This document shows, piece by piece, positions 1 to 34,700 of a stretch of 64,000 nt of DNA. Position numbers and translations under genes: made by a program. The notes under the pieces are model-generated. The model saw nothing but the letters and a program-made list of their open reading frames with translations, searched no databases and was not told where the DNA came from. The first letter of the stretch is position 1, and each line of letters opens with the position of its first letter. The stretch spans positions 10,195,897 to 10,259,896 of the forward strand of contig NC_134652.1 in NCBI RefSeq assembly GCF_030463565.1, in the 5' to 3' direction. This stretch comes from Pelecanus crispus (lineage: Eukaryota; Chordata; Aves; Pelecaniformes; Pelecanidae).

Positions 1-1874
1 AAGAACAGATGGCCACCACTTGCGAGAGGTTTGGCAGTGGTTTTTGCTGCTGCAATGATTTCTCTTCTGTGGAGCTGAGCATGGGAGGTTGTGCCTGGTG
101 CAGGAGGATGCGAGTTGGCCTGTCTCTCTCTGCTAAAAGGCCCCTAAAAAGTTCCTTGTGTGGACAACTGTGAATGTGGAGATAATCCCCTCTTGGGTAG
201 TAGCCCACTGGGGCTTTAGGAAGTCTCAGACGTCTTTCTGGTGTTTCTGAAAGCAGCAATGGCCTCAGCAGCTGCTGTTGATGGATGGTGTCTGCTCTGA
301 GAGCGCTATCTCCTTGGTCCTTTACAGAAAAGGCCAACCTCCAGCAGCAGCCTATAGATACGACTCTGGCAGTGTAACCATGGGATATTTTGGTAGGTGG
401 ATCTCCCCATGATCAGTCTGTGTCACAGGCTCACCTGCTTTACTGTGTTTGAACCTTGTAAGGCATCCAGCAGCCCTACTTGCGAGGTGCAGACAGCTGC
501 TTGGAGTTGGTGTCTGTTGATCCATGGGCCTCTGTGTCCTCCTGACTTATTGAAGTTAGCTAGTGCTGATGACCAGGAGCTCTGTGTCACAGGAAGCAAT
601 TTCTCACAAGAGATGTGTTTTGAGCTCTTGCACCATCAGGCCAGGAGCTAGCTGCAGCCTGGCAGGGCAGAGCTGTCATCGTGGCTTCCAAGCCCCAGAC
701 ATGAACAAAGCAATGTGGTTTCCAGCTTCTATTTTTAATGCCCAGAAATATGCAGCAAAGTTCCTGTCTGCATCTTCTGAGCTCAGTGCTAACCGCTGCT
801 GGGCACTGCATGATGTCTTGGCAGTTTCTGTGTGTGCCTGAGGAATATGGCTGGAGCATCAGCAGGTGACTGAGGGAGTTAGAGCATCAGCTTGCTGCAG
901 ATTTTGGACCCAATTCCCTTTTAATTTACTGGACTTGCCATATCTGAATACCTTAGCCTTATTTCTCCCAAAGTATTTGGCAAGAGATGCTCTGTAAAAG
1001 GGGACTTCCCCACTGCACAGTATAATGCCTTCAAAGTCCTTCATTTTTCAGCCATTTGGTGCCTTGCTCCTGCTTGTTCCTGAGCGTTGCTGCGTTGTGC
1101 TGTCTTGGAGGTTGTGGGATTTGGGCACTTGTTTGAGGCCACCCAGGAGTTCTGTGGTGGGGGAAGAGGGACTGAACACAAGTTTTCTGAGCGTTCGAAG
1201 TACCCTCCAGCTACTGAATCACTCTGCGTTCAGCTGCTTGGAAAATCTGACTTTCCAGAGGCAGACGCAGATGGCCTGGAGCAGCTCTGCTGCCATATGC
1301 CCTTTCACATGTTTGGCCTGGGCTGCTTCAAGAACAGCTCTTCCTTCAATAGTGATTAAATTACTGTTCTTGTCTGGCTTTGATAAACTGTTGTGCAGCG
1401 CAGCTAGGCAGCAACCTTTTGCAGTTCGCTCTGGGAGCAGGGTGGTAATAGTTAGCTCCAGTTTTTTGGAAAGGCAGCAGAGGTGGGGACAGTCACCGAT
1501 CTGTCTGCTTGCAGCAGCAGGGATCAGAGCTAGCAAGGAGTAAGGTGCTATGGATTTCCAGATACTATGTAGTTTCTGCCCATGCTGCTTCTCAAGACCC
1601 TTTAAAGTTTCAGCAATGGGTCTAGGCTTCACAGTTTTCCTTCCAGAAGGAAAAACATGTCCAAAAACCAGAGGAGAGCTCTTTTGCTGGGTCTCCTAGT
1701 GCCACATTCCTGGGTATGGCCTGAAATGACATGGTGGCCCTGCAGCGCTGCCTGTAATTGCCACTCTGCTTCCTACCGAAATAGCACCTCGCTGTTCCTG
1801 CACAGCCCCGGGTAGCAAGTGCTCTGCTGGGAAATGCCACATGTCATCAATATAATTGTGTTTCTGGCTTGCAG
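1..1874 (+). other. Intron of AFAP1L2 upstream of exon A
   Basis: No exon that I can support. All reading frames here are short and unlike AFAP1L2. One CAG-bounded stretch at about 326-370 was considered and rejected. The exon coding the N-terminal YIYM-type motif of human AFAP1L2 must lie further upstream. Confidence 0.6.
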
Positions 1875-23706
<21,832 letters not shown>

Positions 23707-24493
23707 AACCATGCTTTTCAGAGACGGACTAAAGACTGGAATTGCCCACGCCTGGCCAAGGGGATTCAATTATCTGTAGGTGGAGGTTGGGTGTGCAACA
23801 CAACCACACACCAAGCACCTCCTCCACATCGCGCCAACTGCTCAGATGCAGCAATGGAGTCAACAGCTGCCGATACCAATTATCCCAAATGATCTCACTC
23901 TTTCCAGACAAGTCCCAATCACGTAGCTAAAACAATAACAACCAGTGGCAATCCTTGCATCAAATTCCTAACCCAGTTGATGTAAACAAGAATGTTACTG
24001 TACATAGGGGTGTTTTGTGTATTTCTACTCTGAAGGTTTATCAAATGAGCTATTAAGGTTTCTGTATTAGTGGCAGTAGTGGGTTCAGAAGGGGCCTCTG
24101 CTATTCCTTATACCCCAGTGGTTTTCAACTTGTGGCAAATTGCAGTCAATTAGAGTCACACCTGTCTTGCTGCCAGTCATCACTGAGCTGCAGATCATCT
24201 AGCCTTCAGTCAAGGGCAATATCCACACCTGAGCGATGTTTGAGACATGCACACAGCAGCCTGTCCAGAGGATTTTTAATTGGTGTCCTGATGCATCCCA
24301 GCATGTGCTTACTCCTACCAGCTTGCTGCAGATTTGCCAGAATATTGAGAAAGATCCCTGTTCACCTCATGCTGTAAGCTGTGCTACACACTGGTGGCAC
24401 CAAGAGCTCTGGGTAAAGAAGATCTGCCAAGCACATTCAGTTAATTTTCTTGAAGATCTTGATCTGCTTCACCTGAGGAGTGTTCTGGGGGGA

Positions 24494-24496
<3 letters not shown>

Positions 24497-24533
<37 letters not shown>
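24497..24533. repeat. (AT)n microsatellite
   Basis: About 18 uninterrupted AT units inside the AFAP1L2 3' UTR, preceded by A5 and followed by ACACATTT. Confidence 0.95.
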
Positions 24534-24538
<5 letters not shown>

Positions 24539-26103
24539 TTGAATGCTTGTTAATAATTGAGCAGGCCTGGGCCTTTGATAAATCTGTCGGATGGGGAAGC
24601 TGGATCCTGATGCACCCTTCAGGGCTTGCCCTTTCCGAGGGGAGGGGAGGTAAAGCCATGCCCGTGCTCCTGCCCTGGCTGTGAGCACCACTTTGCTGAT
24701 GCTGTCTGGTCCCCACAGAGCCATGGCTGGCCAAGCCAACCCCACAGCTGTACAACCCGCTGAAGACATCCCCATGCAAAAGGGGCCCCTCCACATGGGC
24801 AGGGCTCTCCTCCAAGCCTGGCAGGTGAGGTTGCACCACCGTGTCTCTGGTGGGCTGCTGGCCATCTTGGTGCTGTCACCCTTATTTCCAAATTATTAAA
24901 CTTAATATAGTCTTGTGGCCCACAAACCCCACCCCTCTCTGCCCTAGCCAAGCTTTCTAATGAAAGATGTTGGACATCTGGGACTGCTAAACTTAGAGAC
25001 ATTGAAATTCAGAGGGGTGGGTAGGGAGGTGTCAGAACTCCATGCACCCTCTCCACCCTGTAACCTGCTGTCGTGTCTGATGGCCTGGAGACACCTCTGA
25101 TGGTCCCTCAGCCCTGGAGGCCAGGCTGAGTACCTGGGTTGACTCTGCAGGGCTGCAGCTGTTTTCCAATCTTGCAAAGCTAAAGCAGCACCAGCCCCCT
25201 GGCTGGGTTGTTCCTGGGGTCCTGCAGCTACATTGATGAGCGTCATGCAGAGCCAAGGTAAACACAGACAAGCAAAATGTACCTTCCTAACTCTTGAAAA
25301 CCTTTGGCAGACCTGAGGCCACCTCTAAAGGGATGCTCCTTCTTCACACAAAGGCCCAGCAGCTGGAGGGGTGTGCAGGGCTGTGACACCAGGAGTTGGT
25401 GGTGGCACTGGGGTGAGTGGGAGTTCGCCGCCGAGGGGCTCCGGGCTTGCTCGCCACCGCCACGCAGCTGGGGTGCAACAAAGCACTTGGGCAGGGTATC
25501 CTGGAGGCAAGAAAGGTGCCCTCACTCCCATTTTTTTTTTTTTAAAGTCTCCACTGCAGTGCAAATGGAGGAATTTGCTAATCCCAAGCATGAGGAGGAG
25601 TTCATCGGCTCCAGCTGTCAGGCCTGACCCTGTGCAAGGTTTACACATAGGAAAAACTCATGCAAATAAACCACTGAAACTTCTGGTTCACGACCCAGGG
25701 GCCTTTCTCCAAAGCATGGGGAGGCCACGGACAACAGGAAGCTTTTGGGTTGTCCCATGAGATGGCAGGAGACCCTCTCTACATCTTAAATATATGGGTG
25801 GTACCATGCCCTCACCTTACACCCCGCTGTTGTCCTCCGGAAGTTGTCCGGACATTTCAGAGTGGTACTGAGACAGCGATGGATGAGAGCAGCTCTGCTT
25901 TCTGCACCACAGCCCAGTCAGCGTCAGCAGGCCTGCTGGGATATCTCCATCGGAATGGTAAACGTCGGCAAGTCCTGTGCAACAACACATTCCCCAGACA
26001 AGAACCATTAAACAATGTCTCTGTGTCCCCATTGTTTTCCTAACTCAAGGCATTTCCTTTGTTGTAACTGTGACCTATAAAGTGGCGCTTTAGAGGGTTT
26101 TAT

Positions 26104-26109
26104 AATAAA
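26104..26109 (+). terminator. Probable AFAP1L2 polyadenylation signal AATAAA
   Basis: A canonical AATAAA hexamer about 2.4 kb after the stop codon. About 25 bases downstream comes a run of T and then GTTGTAACGTGGTTTGT, the expected U/GU-rich downstream element. The AATAAA at 25665-25670 is an alternative proximal site with a poorer downstream context. Confidence 0.6.
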
Positions 26110-26130
26110 ATGTTGAGTATATTATGTTAC

Positions 26131-26938
26131 CAGTTTTTTTTTTTCGTTGTAACGTGGTTTGTCCCTGCTCTACTTTCCAGTAGATTTCAAGCACATCAAA
26201 CCCCTGTTAGTTACTACAAAGTCTCTTAGCTATGCAGTCTACAACGGCAATGGACTACATCTTAAATAATTTATCCCGCTATAGTGACTGCACCGTCAAC
26301 CAAAATGTTTTCAAACAGCTAAGCCACTGAAAAAAAGAGCAATAACCCTGACAATTTGCATGAATACATGTAACAGATTCCTGCCTGTATCTCAGTAGTA
26401 CAGTCCTCTTGCACAAAACCAGCAGAGAAAAATGCATCCACTGCCTTCCTCTGGCCACTAGATAGCAACTGTGTGCAATGCTTAGTGCCTGCTGCCGTCA
26501 CTGAAGGGAAAACCAGGATGGGATTTAGCTGGAAAAGAGTTAGTAAAGAAAGTGTTCTGTAAATACTAGCCTCAACCAGACACCAAACCAGACACATTTG
26601 TGAAATAGCTTTTGGTGGCTGTACCACTACTAGCTCTACTCCTGCAGAAAGCTTGGGAAGGCACTGTAGCTACTGCACAAAGTCCTGGGATAACGCCTCG
26701 GTATTGGCTCCAGCTGTTCCCAGCATACCTCTGCCTTTTCATCCCTGTGGAGCAAAACCAGCTGCCAAGGGTCACAGTTGCACCCAGACTGAAGGGCTTG
26801 CTCTCCTGAGCATCACAAAGCCCTCGTGCCTGACCCCATGCAGTCCCATCCCACAAAATACCAGGTTGAAGGTTGGACCCGAAGACACAGCTGTGTAGGG
26901 AAGAAGAGCTCCTACTGCTACTGAAGGAAAAAACACAA
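26131..26938. other. Gap between convergent AFAP1L2 and VWA2 3' ends
   Basis: Sequence between the AFAP1L2 poly(A) site and the lowest plausible VWA2 poly(A) signal (ATTAAA on the minus strand, 26939-26944). No reading frame, RNA gene or repeat is recognised. Where one transcript ends and the other begins cannot be decided from sequence. Confidence 0.4.
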
Positions 26939-26944
26939 TTTAAT
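26939..26944 (-). terminator. Possible VWA2 polyadenylation signal ATTAAA
   Basis: On the minus strand this reads ATTAAA, about 4.7 kb after the VWA2 stop. I found no minus-strand AATAAA between the VWA2 stop and the AFAP1L2 end. A second ATTAAA lies near 27952, so the 3' UTR length is uncertain. Confidence 0.3.
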
Positions 26945-29900
26945 GCTTATTGTTATTGCTTTGTTAGTTATTCCCATTGTAATTCTCATCTGTGCACAAT
27001 GCAGCTGGGCCATCATGGGGCCCACGGTGTGTCACAAACAGGAGCCCGTATTCTTCTGGAAGGAAATTTGCTGTTACAAACCATTTTTCCTAGCATGTTT
27101 CTCACCTAAGTACCTTCAGTTCTTGCTCTGGATACACACAGCAACCCTACAGTAGCTACTGGGAGATCCCACCAGCCTGCCTAGCACAACAGAGCTAGTG
27201 GACACTTTGATTTTCAACTAAGACACAAGTAATGTGCCAGATTTTAAGGGGGGAAAAAAAAAAAAATCTGTCTCTTATTGGTGGAGAAGTTGGCCTGAAT
27301 GTTTATATAAGTTGTCTGGGGGTATGAACCAAGTTAATGTACTTGTACTGAAGAGAGCAAGATTGTGGGCTTTTAGCAAGCTGAAGAAGCCAGCTGGCTT
27401 TAAGGAGAGCATCAGCAGACCTGGTGCCAGCGCTGCGGTACCTCTCACAGGCTGGCCCTGGGTGTCGGTGCCCAGGGAGGGTGGCACAGCAGGGTCCGAA
27501 GCCCAGCTCCCTTGCTGCAGCCTTCACAGTACAGGCACCAAACACTCATCACAAACAGGCATGATTTTGCTTGCTGAGGGAAGCTAAGACTAAAGGGGGG
27601 GAAATTCATGGCACTTACTTAAATCCCAGTTTCTTAAAGGAGAAACAGGCTCTCCCCTGAAGTCAGCACACGGCCCACGGCCAGCCAAGGCTCATCCAGC
27701 AATCCTACAGAGCAAGAGTAATTCACAGCTCCATTAGTAACAGCCCAGACATCTAACGATGACCTGGCACAGACGGCATCCTCTGCGCTCCCCTGATGCC
27801 AGACAGGATTAGTGCTGGCTTCACAGGGACCCCACCTCCTTGGTGGCTGTGCCAGGCTCAAACATCAACCCAGCCTTAAGGGAATGAGCTCCCATCAGGT
27901 AAGTTCTCATTAAGTATTTCTGATTGAATCAAAACAAGTCTGTGAGAGTGAGTTTAATAAGGGATCATGTCAGAGACCCAAGTCACTCACTCTTTTTTAA
28001 TTAAAATTTGCAGGAGAAAGGGCCTAGAAATTAGCCAAGATCTTAAACTCAGATTTTTAAAAAGGAAAACAAAATGAAAAGAAAACAGCTCCAACAGATC
28101 CTCAGCAATGTCCTGCTTGCCCATAGGATCAGCAGGTGTCTCCAAGACCATCCCATGTATCCTGATCATGTTATCAGCTCGGCTTTTCCCATCTCCTCCC
28201 AATGCCCCGACACCTCCTTACCTTGCAAAGTGCTTTGTCCCCTACAAAAGGGGAGCTGGTGGGTGCTGCTGCCGCCAGAGCACATCTGAGCAACCATCCA
28301 AGGCTTCAGTGTTCAGCCACATTCAGGAGGAAGGTCACAGTTGCAGCACGCGTAGATGCCGGACACACAGGGATCCCTGGGGCATTTCGGGCACTGAGAC
28401 CTCAGCCAGATGCACCCAGAGGCTAAGGGCTGGGTTTTAGGAACCAGCTTTCCTGAAACCCCTCCATGAGTTTCCAATATTTCGTATCGTCTCTGCTTGA
28501 GAAACTGATGCACAGGGCTAGATGTATCCCGTCCAGCATTAAAATGTTGTCTCCAGCATAAGATTTCAGTCTGCAGTTCCTGAATCACACAGAGAGGTTT
28601 GTCTATCTGTGCTTAAAAACAGCAGGATGGTACAAACGCAGGGTTTCCCCCAACTCAGGACCCAGGCAAGCATTCTTTGTCCCAGTAAAGCCCATGCACT
28701 CTAAAAATGTACTTACTAGCTATAAATAAAAAGAACTTAAAGATTACATCCAAACTACATTTGCCATAAGGCAAAGTGCTCAGCAGCACTGTACAAACTA
28801 TCCTGCAGGCAACAGATACAGGGCAAAGGATGTGAACACCTGTATGAGACTAGGAAAACATGTTCCAGCTCCAGAGCTGCATGCCAGACAAGGTAAATAT
28901 GCTTCCGTTTAAGAGGGAAGACCGCTCCTGCACAGGACAAACAGCTGTGAAGAGTGAACTAACGATGCTGTCAGACAAACTATAGCAGAGAAGCCCACGA
29001 GGGAGCTGCCTCTCTGACCCTTCACACAACACAGGATGCACAGGGAGGCTGGGAAGAGTTTTCAGAGCGGTCTGGCTGGAATCCAGCCACCTCCATGGGC
29101 ACTTCTGCACCATAAAATTCAAACCACGTCTTTGGATGTCAGCTGTGAGGCTGATCTAGCCCGTTCTCCCTACAACAAGAGACGACTGACAGTTTTAGAA
29201 GCAATGCTTAGCTACAGCCATGCCTAAGTAACATTAATAGATTAGTTTCTCTTTCTATCCCAAATGACAGCCCTTCAACTAAGCCTCTATTTTGCTGTGC
29301 CTTAGGCACCAAAGGACACAGATAATCTACTAAAGTGGCAGTGAAAAGAAAGAGGAAATTCTCCTTTCTCCTAGCCTGGCTCCCTTCTCCCACGAGGTAC
29401 CACACTGTTGCTTCTGTCTCAGTGCCAGCTTTCATCCCTGAGATGCTTTAGACCATTCTTCTTTTGACAACGAACCTGCGGAGTAATTTGTGTCTCTCTT
29501 TGTACGTCTAATGTTACTATTCAAACACGGGGCCAGGACATCTGCGTGAAGGGATTTTTCTTCTTCTGGGAACAATAGATGCTATTTTCACAAGCGCTGG
29601 CAGTCACAGTTAATGTCTCTGCCTCAGCCCTGTCCAGAGCTGCTCCTGCTCTCCCAAGGTGATGGACACCATGGGAAAGGCAGCAGAGAACAAGGACAGT
29701 GTGAACCAAGGGCCCTGGGGGAGCAATTACATAAATTTTACAGCTTCATGGGCAAATTGATCTAGTGATCCAGTGAGGCTGATGCTCTGAAGGATCCAGG
29801 CACGTGGCCAAACTGTCTTTGGAGACACATGAGCCATTGCAGCTCACCAGAGGCCCAGCTTGCGCTGCAGAGACGAATGCTGTGCTGAGGACAAGATCAG

Positions 29901-31680
29901 CTTAAAACAATGAGGGGAAGCAGAAATGCCATTCAGCTCATCCATCTGGGTTCAGGCCAGGACAATCGCCCTGTTCTCTCCGGCCAGCTCCAAAAGGAGA
30001 GCAAAGTCACATGGCAAAGCTCAGAGCCATGGAAACAGCACCAAAGAAGAGGTGAGACTTGACCTGAAATGGGCAAAAAAGAAGGAATAAGAGAAAAACA
30101 TGCACTGGCAAAGGAGAGAGCAAAGAGCTAGCCAAGAGGAAGAGAAAGAAAAGGGTGGATGAGATCTGGGAGGAGAGGTCCAGGCCTCTTCCTCCTCGGA
30201 CCTGCACGTTGCCTGCCATGCTCTGCTCCCAGCACCCATGCAAGCTGCTCAGGAGGTTCTCCTGGTCCTGTGTCCTCTGGGTCAGACTGTGACTGACAGA
30301 TAAGAGTGAGGCTGGGAGGGGAGGAATGGAGTTAAACCTGAAAGCAGACAGACCAAGGTCGAAAGACCAGCAGTATGATACAAACCATGCCTCTGTCCAG
30401 AGATGACAAGAGCCCAGACATTTGTTTGGAAATGACTGGGAGATTGCCCTTACCTGGTGTGTTTGCAGCACAGGTAAGTGAATTTGACCTGGGTCAAATC
30501 TAGGAGAAAAATACTCAACACACCTACTAAAACCAGCAACACACTCACTACACAGCTCTGCCTTGGAGTTGCATAAACCATTGAATGCTCTTGCAAAACC
30601 AATCCTTTTCAAACCTCTCCTTATCAAAAATACACAGCTACAAAATACCCATGAAGCTAAACCATGTTGGATCACTCCAAATAAATTCAGAGGAGAAAGC
30701 AGCATGAACTTACAAAACAGAATGAGGCTCACAATGACTTCTCCTTCCTCTTCCTCATATTTGTCTCCCTGCCTGTAACAACACATTCACTCCAGCACCT
30801 GGCTGCCAATGCATAACCTATGTCATACCCCTTCAGCAGGAGCTCCAGAATTGCTCAGACTTCTACATAGTTTCAGAATACCTCAAAGATCTCCCAAGTA
30901 GTCTGCTGAAAAAAACCAAAAAAAAACCCCAACCCACACAGCACTAGAATAATAATAAATAAATACTTAAACACAAATATTTACTTCAATTAAAAAAGAA
31001 AGAGAACACTGGGAAGCCCAGTTTGTGCAATGCAGGAACTGGGAACGGCCTCAGCACAGTCCCTGCGCTGAAGCAACTCAATCACTGCCAAGGACAGGGC
31101 TGGCTTGCTGGATCGTGCCTGCGAGTGGCAGCAAGGGTTCCCAGTCAGAGAACTCGAGCACGCAGCACATCTGTGTCAGTGCCTCTGATCCAAGTGCCTT
31201 CTGGTGTGCCGGGGGGCTCTGGAGAAGGGCTGCAAACCACCTGAACTCTGCTCCACATGGGAGTGCGGAGGAAGGACCAGGGATCTCGGAGAATCGCCCC
31301 GGAGAACTCCTGTTGCAGAACAGAAACACAGACAGGGGATAAGGGCTTTAGGACCAAGGGGTAAGTTCACACCCAGCCCATTACAACCCAACAAGCACCC
31401 ACCTGGCCTTAGCTGACAGATGTGAGAGGCCATGGGGTGCAAGTCAGAACTCCTGGGCTCAGGTGAAGAGCACAATACTAGGTGGGGGAAAACACTTAAT
31501 TGAGAACTTCTCACTATGGGCACAGGCCCACCACCTCCTGGCCATTGCTGCCCTGCTGAAGAGGAGGAAGGCAGTGGGGAGGCTTTTGTGCTGTGGAAAG
31601 CACTGAAAGTGCCAGTGTCACACTCCAACAGAGACAGCTCCCTCCCATTAGAAGGGAGCCAGAGCTTTCCACCCTGGGAG
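26945..31680 (-). other. VWA2: Presumed VWA2 3' UTR and downstream sequence
   Basis: No conserved reading frame on either strand; the longer frames do not resemble known proteins and lack splice context. No CR1 or LTR copy seen. By position it should contain the VWA2 3' UTR; it may also contain a 3' UTR intron that I cannot see. Confidence 0.4.
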
Positions 31681-31700
31681 TCAAGGAGGGTTTGTTTCTT
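31681..31700 (-). CDS. VWA2: VWA2 coding exon 13, six-residue C-terminal tail
   Basis: A strong pyrimidine tract (TGTTCCTCTTTTCCCTCTGCC) ends in CTGCTAG at 31701. The next bases complete a Lys codon and read ETNPP then TGA at 31683-31681. Human VWA2 also has six residues after its last CEN (RFLRRP), starting basic and ending in Pro. The match in length, phase and position supports this exon. Confidence 0.72.
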
Positions 31701-34700
31701 CTAGCAGGGCAGAGGGAAAAGAGGAACAGAGTAGCAGAAAATAACCAAAATTAGACCTTCTTAGGGTCCCTCAGTCAACTCAGTGAATGCATAGAACAGG
31801 GCACAGCTTCTTGAGAGAAGCCCTTGTTCCCCTCAGCAGCCCAAACCTCTCCACTTTCCATGTGACAGAGGCCATGTCATCACCAAGACCCAGCCACCAA
31901 ACAGCTGTCCAAGAGTTACAGCCACATCTCTGCTCAAGGGAGAGGTGAAGATGTGGGATCTGTTCAGAAGGGCTGGGCAAAATGGTTGACAATCTCCTGC
32001 AGTTGCCATCTGCTGATCCTTACTGCTCTCACAGTGGGGTCCTTCCCAGCCATGGCATTCGCACCGGTAGCTCCCAGACCCAAGGATGCACACGCCCTGG
32101 TTCATGCACGGATTGGGTTTGCACAGGTTCACGGGGCTTTTTGCTTCTGCAACACAAGCAGAACAGAAGGCTCAAGCTCGTCTACAGAATATTAATAGCT
32201 AGGACCCCCATCCACCAGGAATACTGCAAAAATAACAGCAACTATATATCCCAGACATCAGAAAATGTCATCTAGGGCTAATGGGATTGGAAAACCACAT
32301 TAACATGGCAGAGGGAGCAAGCTCACAACCCCGTCTTGATACAGGACAAGCTCCTCTGCATTTAACCTAGAGAAAGAGAATGGCTTTGCTAAATGTTCTG
32401 ATCTGGAGGCTAATATGCCTAATAAAGCTTAAAAGAGTGACATCACATAGGCTGAATGTCAAAGAAAAGCAAAATAGAGTATCTTCAGAACTGTGCACTG
32501 AACACAGGAGCACCTCTAAATCCCCCAGATCCAGACACTGCCAATGCAGAGCAAGACACATGCCCTGCTCCAAGCAGTTTAGAACCCCAAGTGCCACTGG
32601 CGTTCAAATGCCATTTCGTCCTGGAGAGGACCAGAGTTTACATCGGAGAGGAGCAAGGACAAGAAGTCAGCTGAGAAGCAGGGATGGCACGAATGGAAAA
32701 CAACACAAGAAAATCTTATGGGCTTTTTTTCTAGGAGGTTTGAGAGAAAAGCCTGCAGCCATGGCCCAAGTTGTTATTAGTCCTGTTCTTGTGAAGTATG
32801 TGACAGCTTTCCCAACCCTCTTAACACAGCAGAGCCTAGCTGTCAGCAGGGCTGGCAGTATTTCGTGCTGCCTTGCTGTGAACGCATTAGGTTAAGTAGC
32901 AGCATCCCAGAGGAATTTGCTTCCAGTCTGCTGGCAACTCCATTGCAGCACTGCTAAGTGAAATTCCTCTGCTGGACAACTACGTGATGTAGAGTCTGGA
33001 CCTCCTAGCCCTAACTTTTGCTCCATGGTAGAAAAAGCACACAGACAGAACAGGAAAAGGGGGAGAAGGAAAAAATATAAATTCTATCGCTATCCATCAG
33101 CATGGTTACTACAGCTTACCACACGTTGTACTCATTCCTGCACATTGAGTTCACACATCAACTCTCAACCTACACCTAAGATAGGCAAAATTACCTTTGA
33201 AATTCACTTTCTTGACAGTCAAATCCTAGATCTGAGAGATCTCAATCTTTAGTTCCTGTTGATTTTGTATGAAGCCAAGCTGAGTTCAACAACATTTTTT
33301 GATGTTATGAGACATCCCAGATGGGGTCCTGCCTGACAGTGTATCCCCAGGAAGGGGTGTTTTCGCTTTCATCATAGGGTGGTAGAGCCACTGGCAATGA
33401 AAGCTGGAGGGACCTCTTGGACCCCCTATTCATCTTCCAGGTGCTGGCTGTTCCCCAGAGACCTTTTCCGTGATGCTCTGCTCCACATGCCATGCATCCC
33501 CCACTTCCCTCTGCAGCTGCCCCACAGCATAACCTCGTGGTCCCTGTTTGGGGGAATCATGCTATTCCACCCAGACACCATTTCTCTGAACTCAAGCCTA
33601 CTGTCAACACAGTATCATCCTAAAAAAGCTTCTTGCACTTCAGGGATTATATCCTTTGATGATCCCAAGAATCTGTATTTCCATTAATCAGATTCATATA
33701 TATTTAATGCTTGGGATCTTTTCTCCTAGGGCCTGGATCTTCTGGTCTCTTTTCAGTTGAGCCTTGGAATAAATATGCTATTTCAGGTGTTGAGAGGCAG
33801 GGTCTGTTTTTCACATACTTTTATCATGAGTCATAAATTTTTTGAAGTCCTTTCACAGACAATGATTCTGTTATTGAGTCTTGGACTTGGAGTAGAAGAA
33901 TGAATGAAGGACTTATCTTTACATCGCTCTTGGTCCCAGCCTATCTAGTACAAACAGTGATTACCTGCACATGAAATGAAAGCAGCAATTCAGTCTCAGG
34001 AAATGATATGTTATTACCCTGACTGATTGAAACTTGCTGTCTCTTCCCTTTCATCCATGAGGTTGTAGTTAATTTCATGGTACAGTAGATTGTTTTTATA
34101 GCAACACAGCTGAAAATACCACCGCAACAGGAGCACATTGAAAAGCTCCAGGTAGAAACCATCTGTAGAGCCTGCCAGGAGACCGGCTCCTCACCCCAAA
34201 GAGACGATGCTGTAATTCTTTCTAACCCCAAAGGAGCAACAGGCATGCCCAGAGATGAAAAGGACCTCTGACTGTGCTGAAGCTCAACATGCTGCTTCTT
34301 TTGATTTTACAAGCGGGCTAAAACATAACAAAAGCAAATAGCTAGATGTTAAGCTCAGACTATTTTGAATGAAAAACAAGTCATGGCATTTTAACTGGAA
34401 GCACTTTTGCCACCACTAATGTCTGCAAACCAGGGCTGCTATCCTTTCTGAAAAGCTGATTTCCATCAAACACAGGCACTCACACTCAGCACACAAGTGT
34501 TTCAAACTTGGTATCAGAGTCACTTTTTCCTAGCTGGGGACTTGCCCTCAGGACTCAAAGTTTTGAAGAAAGTGCACTTTTTTTTTGGCACAAACATGAG
34601 CTTTTACGTGAATATTTGAAAATTATTCCCTCTTGAATGCTTTGGAGATAAGGATTTGGTCCTGCAAATAAAATTAATCACGAGTTTTCTGAAGGCCTCA

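Larger units (their letters stand above)
23707..26130 (+). other. AFAP1L2: AFAP1L2 3' UTR (end approximate)
   Basis: Non-coding sequence after the AFAP1L2 stop. It contains an (AT)n microsatellite at 24497-24533, a first AATAAA at 25665-25670 and a second at 26104-26109 followed by a T-rich/GT-rich tract, which fits a downstream cleavage element. I place the end near 26130 from that signal. No long conserved reading frame is present. Confidence 0.6.

Noticed and set aside
326-370. Possible extra AFAP1L2 exon upstream of exon A
   Set aside because: It has a CAG acceptor-like start and a GTGTAA donor-like end, but the peptide in each open frame does not resemble the AFAP1L2 N-terminal region and the donor is weak.
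30007-30786. 259-codon open frame on the minus strand
   Set aside because: No similarity to a known family, composition like random non-coding DNA, and it lies in the VWA2 3' UTR/downstream region with no splice or start context.
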